A DNA stretch of 64,000 nucleotides, from positions 43,693 to 107,692 of the forward strand of contig NZ_JAMBON010000009.1 of NCBI RefSeq assembly GCF_023715655.1, read 5' to 3'. The notes below the pieces were generated by a model that had not been told where the DNA came from, did no database searches, and saw only the letters and a program-made list of their open reading frames with translations. Position numbers and translations under genes: made by a program. Positions 61,484 to 64,000 of the stretch are shown here, in pieces (the stretch's first letter is position 1; each line of letters opens with the position of its first letter). The stretch comes from Oceanobacillus luteolus. GTDB taxonomy: Bacteria > Bacillota > Bacilli > Bacillales > Amphibacillaceae.

Positions 61484-62032
61484 TTAAGCTTGGTGACGCT
61501 TTACAAAATCTACATAAGCGTCTACAACAGATTGTAGGAAGCCTACGGTATCTTCATTTGTGATCTTACCATCTTCACCCAGTAATTCGTGTACGTTAGC
61601 AATGTAAACTTCTGGTTGTTGGACAACTGGCATGTTCAAGAATGCAAGCACTTGACGCAAGTGATGGTTTGCACCGAATCCACTTAAGTTACTTGGTGAT
61701 TGGCTCACGATTAGTGCAGGTTTGCCATCCCATACGTTTGAACCATATGGACGAGAACCAACGTCGAGAGCATTCTTTAGTGCAGCCGGGATAGAACGGT
61801 TATGTTCTGGAGTAACAAATACAACTGCGTCCAGAGCTTTTACTTTGTTGCGGAAATTAGTGTACACTTCCGGAATATTCTCATCCGAATCTTGGTTATA
61901 TAAAGGCAGATTAGCAATCTCGATAAACTCTGCTTCATATCCTTCCGGGAAAAGCTCCACAATATTCTTCGCTAGAGCCTCTGAGAAAGAATTGTTACGA
62001 ATACTTCCTACAACGATACCAACTTTTGTCAT
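61484..62032 (-). CDS. NAD(P)H-dependent FMN reductase / azoreductase-like protein
   Basis: 182 residues. Flavodoxin-like fold with the FMN phosphate loop GSIRNNSFSEALA (residues 9-21) and the flavin-contacting PEHNRSIPAALKNALDVGSRP. These are signatures of NADPH-dependent FMN reductases of the Lot6/ChrR type, which reduce quinones, azo dyes or chromate with two electrons. Monocistronic. A SigA promoter at 62074-62102 has a GTTA..TAAC inverted repeat in its spacer, suggesting a repressor. Confidence 0.9.
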   Translation of the reverse strand: MTKVGIVVGSIRNNSFSEALAKNIVELFPEGYEAEFIEIANLPLYNQDSDENIPEVYTNFRNKVKALDAVVFVTPEHNRSIPAALKNALDVGSRPYGSNVWDGKPALIVSQSPSNLSGFGANHHLRQVLAFLNMPVVQQPEVYIANVHELLGEDGKITNEDTVGFLQSVVDAYVDFVKRHQA

Positions 62033-62353
62033 TTCGCTATCATCCTTTTCTGAATAATTTTAATTACAATATAATATTAGGTTACTTATAATAACAAGTC
62101 AATTAATGTGACCTTTTATTTTATACTTTATTAATTCAACATCCACTCACTATTTGTTTTTTCCAAACCACCACCTCATTATGGATTACTGGAAGTTCTG
62201 AAAATCCAATAACGAATAACAATTTGAATCACTGTATAGCACCCTTTCATGTATCCTTAATAAGAGATCAAGACCGATGAATTTTCGAATGGCAAAGAAA
62301 AATATGGACATAAATACTATTGAGAGTATCTTCTTCCGAAAGGAGTTAAAACA
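62033..62353. other. FMN reductase / ykoP divergent intergenic region
   Basis: 321 bp without a gene, A/T-rich. It contains the reductase promoter at 62074-62102 (minus). The ykoP-like gene's promoter was not identified. Confidence 0.6.
62074..62102 (-). promoter_or_regulatory. SigA promoter of the FMN reductase with operator-like spacer
   Basis: Minus strand TTGACT (62102-62097), 17-nt spacer TGTTATTATAAGTAACC, TAATAT (62079-62074). The spacer carries GTTA...TAAC, an inverted repeat where a DUF24/MarR-type repressor could bind. Confidence 0.6.
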
Positions 62354-62917
62354 GTGTGGACAATACTCAAAAAAAATAGCCTTTTGCTATGGGACTTGAT
62401 GGATCCGATTTACTTCCGTATTACCCGCCTTGACTATGTACCAGATGATTTCGGGGAACGTACCATTATGCGCGTACGATTAACCAAGTATAAGGGCAGG
62501 AGCATTACATTGTCCGATGGCACTGTAATTCATAAGAATGACTGTTTATTAAAGATTCATCTGCATAATATTAAAATCTTAAAGCAAATTCAAAACTACG
62601 ATAGTGACGTTCGAAAAGCATATATAATTTACAAAAGTGTTCAAGATTCCCTACCAGCCATCGCTCACTATATTCAAGGGAAACAATATAGTGACAAGAT
62701 TAAAGGGTTGATTGGAATCTCTGTATTAAACAAAGGTGCAAAACTTGGATTCGAATCATTCACGATTCAAAACCGTTTTTATAAGCTTTTTAAACAAGTA
62801 GCCTTTTTTTCGATTCATCTATTATCCAGTAAGAAATGCTCCATCACCGTTCCAGAACCAAAATACTTATTTATGTCGAAAGAAGTATTACTAAACAGAT
62901 ATCTGGGTAACCTTTAA
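62354..62917 (+). CDS. YkoP-like protein
   Basis: 187 residues from a GTG at 62354, 8 nt after AAAGGAG. The sequence (LWDLMDPIYFRITRLDYVPDD..., RSITLSDGTVIHKNDCLLKIHLHNIKIL, IAHYIQGKQYSDKIKGLIGISVLNKGA) resembles B. subtilis YkoP, a protein of unknown function. The neighbour downstream is a YkoQ-like phosphoesterase, matching the ykoP-ykoQ pair. No TM segment is obvious. Confidence 0.75.
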   Translation: MWTILKKNSLLLWDLMDPIYFRITRLDYVPDDFGERTIMRVRLTKYKGRSITLSDGTVIHKNDCLLKIHLHNIKILKQIQNYDSDVRKAYIIYKSVQDSLPAIAHYIQGKQYSDKIKGLIGISVLNKGAKLGFESFTIQNRFYKLFKQVAFFSIHLLSSKKCSITVPEPKYLFMSKEVLLNRYLGNL

Positions 62918-63007
62918 AATCCATTTCTCCCCCTCTTTATTCCATATATTACAACTAAAAAGTGGCTGACTTTTTTATTATAATGAATGGTATGGAGGTG
63001 GAGAAAT

Positions 63008-63865
63008 ATGTTTTATGGACTTTTAATTATGTTTATCGTTATCATCAGCTATATCTTATATAAAGGCTACAAAAACACGCAAGACGTAGCGGTCAATTAT
63101 ATGAAACTAGGAAACCCATCCTCCCACTCTCCCACAATACGTATTCTTCATGTTTCGGATATGCATTTAGAAAATATATCGATTACGCCTGATCAATTAT
63201 ATAAAAAAATTTCCGACAAGCAAGTAGACCTCATTGCGCTGACTGGTGATTTTCTTGATAGAAAATGGACAATTCCAAAACTGATTCCTTATTTGAATAT
63301 ATTAAAGAAACTCCAGCCAACTTACGGCGCTTATGTAGTGTTCGGTAATCATGATTATGTCTTAAGGGAACGCAACTTTAAAAAGTTAAAAGAAGTATTT
63401 CATGAACACGGATTTAAGACACTGCAAAATGAACGTGAAATGATTAAGGTAAATGGAAAAGCAGTCAATATAATCGGAATCGATGATTTTAGCACTGGTC
63501 GTAGTGACCTTGTAAAATCCTATCAGAATGTTGGGGAAGGCTATCATTTAGTTTTAACTCATGATCCAAATATCGTGCTTCATATGGCAGAACACCGATT
63601 TGATTATCTCTTATCTGGACATTTCCATGGCGGACAAATCCATTGGCCTAAACCGTACCACCTCGTGAAAATGGGAAAACTCGCCCGGATGAAGATGGTG
63701 AAAGGTCTCCATCACTTTAGAGGTGCGCCTTTTTATATTAGTGAAGGTCTAGGACAAACCGGGATTAATATTCGTTTTGGGAGTCAGCCGGAAATTACGT
63801 ATCACGACATTCTGTTAGATGACGTAGTGAAAAAGGAAGCTGGCGAAGCTACTATTGCAGGTTAA
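63008..63865 (+). CDS. Membrane-tethered metallophosphoesterase (YkoQ-like)
   Basis: 285 residues from the ATG at 63008, directly after GGAGGTGGAG. N-terminal TM helix (YGLLIMFIVIISYILY) then phosphoesterase motifs: HVSDMHLENIS, LTGDFLDRKWT, FGNHDYVLRER, LTHDPN and LSGHFHGGQIHWP, which bind two metal ions. The catalytic face should be outside the membrane. It is 90 bp after the ykoP-like gene with no terminator between, so they are likely co-transcribed. Substrate unknown. Confidence 0.9.
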   Translation: MFYGLLIMFIVIISYILYKGYKNTQDVAVNYMKLGNPSSHSPTIRILHVSDMHLENISITPDQLYKKISDKQVDLIALTGDFLDRKWTIPKLIPYLNILKKLQPTYGAYVVFGNHDYVLRERNFKKLKEVFHEHGFKTLQNEREMIKVNGKAVNIIGIDDFSTGRSDLVKSYQNVGEGYHLVLTHDPNIVLHMAEHRFDYLLSGHFHGGQIHWPKPYHLVKMGKLARMKMVKGLHHFRGAPFYISEGLGQTGINIRFGSQPEITYHDILLDDVVKKEAGEATIAG

Positions 63866-63874
63866 ACTATTATG

Positions 63875-63942
63875 AGGCTGGGACAAAACCCCAGTAAATA
63901 GAAAATAGCTTCGCGCTTTTTGCGCGAAGCTATTTTCTATTT
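63875..63942 (+). repeat. GAGGCTGGGACAAAA-type element with 21-bp perfect hairpin
   Basis: GAGGCTGGGACAAAA begins at 63875. It is followed by a perfect 21-bp stem (63896-63916 with 63922-63942) with a TTTTT loop and core GCTTCGCGC/GCGCGAAGC. It probably also serves as the terminator of the ykoPQ-like pair. I recall GGCTGGGACA-like leads as repeated intergenic elements in several Firmicutes; repeat status here is inferred, because the window has only one copy. Confidence 0.6.
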
Positions 63943-64000
63943 ATCATAATTTTAGTAAACAAAAAGGACACCTTTTGATAAAATTAAAGTTACCAGACAA

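Noticed and set aside
1..64000. tRNA, rRNA, CRISPR arrays, prophage or insertion sequences
   Set aside because: No repeated spacers, tRNA-like cloverleaf runs, transposase motifs or integrase motifs were noticed on reading either strand; short elements could still escape reading by eye.

Overview
The window is about 64 kb of low-G+C Firmicutes chromosome. It comes from a motile, competence-capable, biofilm-forming Bacillaceae, most like the Oceanobacillus/Virgibacillus group; the genus is inference. The basis is the gene order minJ-ctpB / ftsEX / cccB / prfB-secA / hpf / fliT-fliS-fliD-flaG / csrA-fliW / yviE-flgL-flgK-flgN-flgM-yvyF / comFC-comFA / fakB / degU-degS / yvyE, which matches the Bacillus subtilis uvrBA-to-tagO segment almost gene for gene, plus strong AGGAGG ribosome-binding sites. 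No rRNA, tRNA, CRISPR array, prophage or insertion sequence was seen.

Layout. 1-8.0 kb: partial UPF0182 membrane protein, small zinc-ribbon protein, aromatic-acid-exporter family protein, sbcCD, minJ. 8.3-18.7 kb: ctpB, an EnvC/PcsB-like M23 peptidase behind ftsEX, cccB, prfB (with its programmed frameshift), secA and hpf. 18.9-26.7 kb: late flagellar genes; the flagellin gene hag is absent from its usual place. 26.8-32.4 kb: comFC, comFA, a MaoC-like protein, DegV/FakB and the DegSU two-component system. 32.5-34.1 kb: yvyE, a small ORF and a VanZ-like protein.

34.1-39.4 kb is the most interesting part, a biofilm-fibre island. It holds sinI-sinR-like regulators and a minus-strand operon of two TasA/camelysin paralogues, TapA, the SipW signal peptidase and a terminal LPKTA cell-wall-anchored protein with a camelysin-like motif. 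A class D sortase is divergently transcribed from it. The shared 430-bp promoter region carries several SinR-type GTTCTTT boxes and a TTGTTC...GAACAA palindrome. I infer a TasA fibre system in which a wall-linked camelysin-like subunit could anchor fibres covalently.

39.6-50.2 kb: LCP ligase, unknown and small membrane proteins, a MecA-type penicillin-binding protein, an IDEAL-domain protein, a PRK06851-like P-loop protein with one degenerate half, FolT, a HAD phosphatase, an MFS exporter, GntP and a DinB-like protein. 50.2-54.8 kb: a compact cheW-cheA-MCP chemotaxis operon with a near-perfect SigD -10 box. 55.1-63.9 kb: flavodoxin, two membrane-tethered metallophosphoesterases, thiolase, a MetNIQ-type ABC transporter whose ATPase lacks the C-terminal NIL domain, a DUF454 protein, an FMN reductase and a YkoP/YkoQ-like pair. 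Many genes use TTG or GTG starts, and starts were reassigned where a Shine-Dalgarno (SD) sequence decided it.
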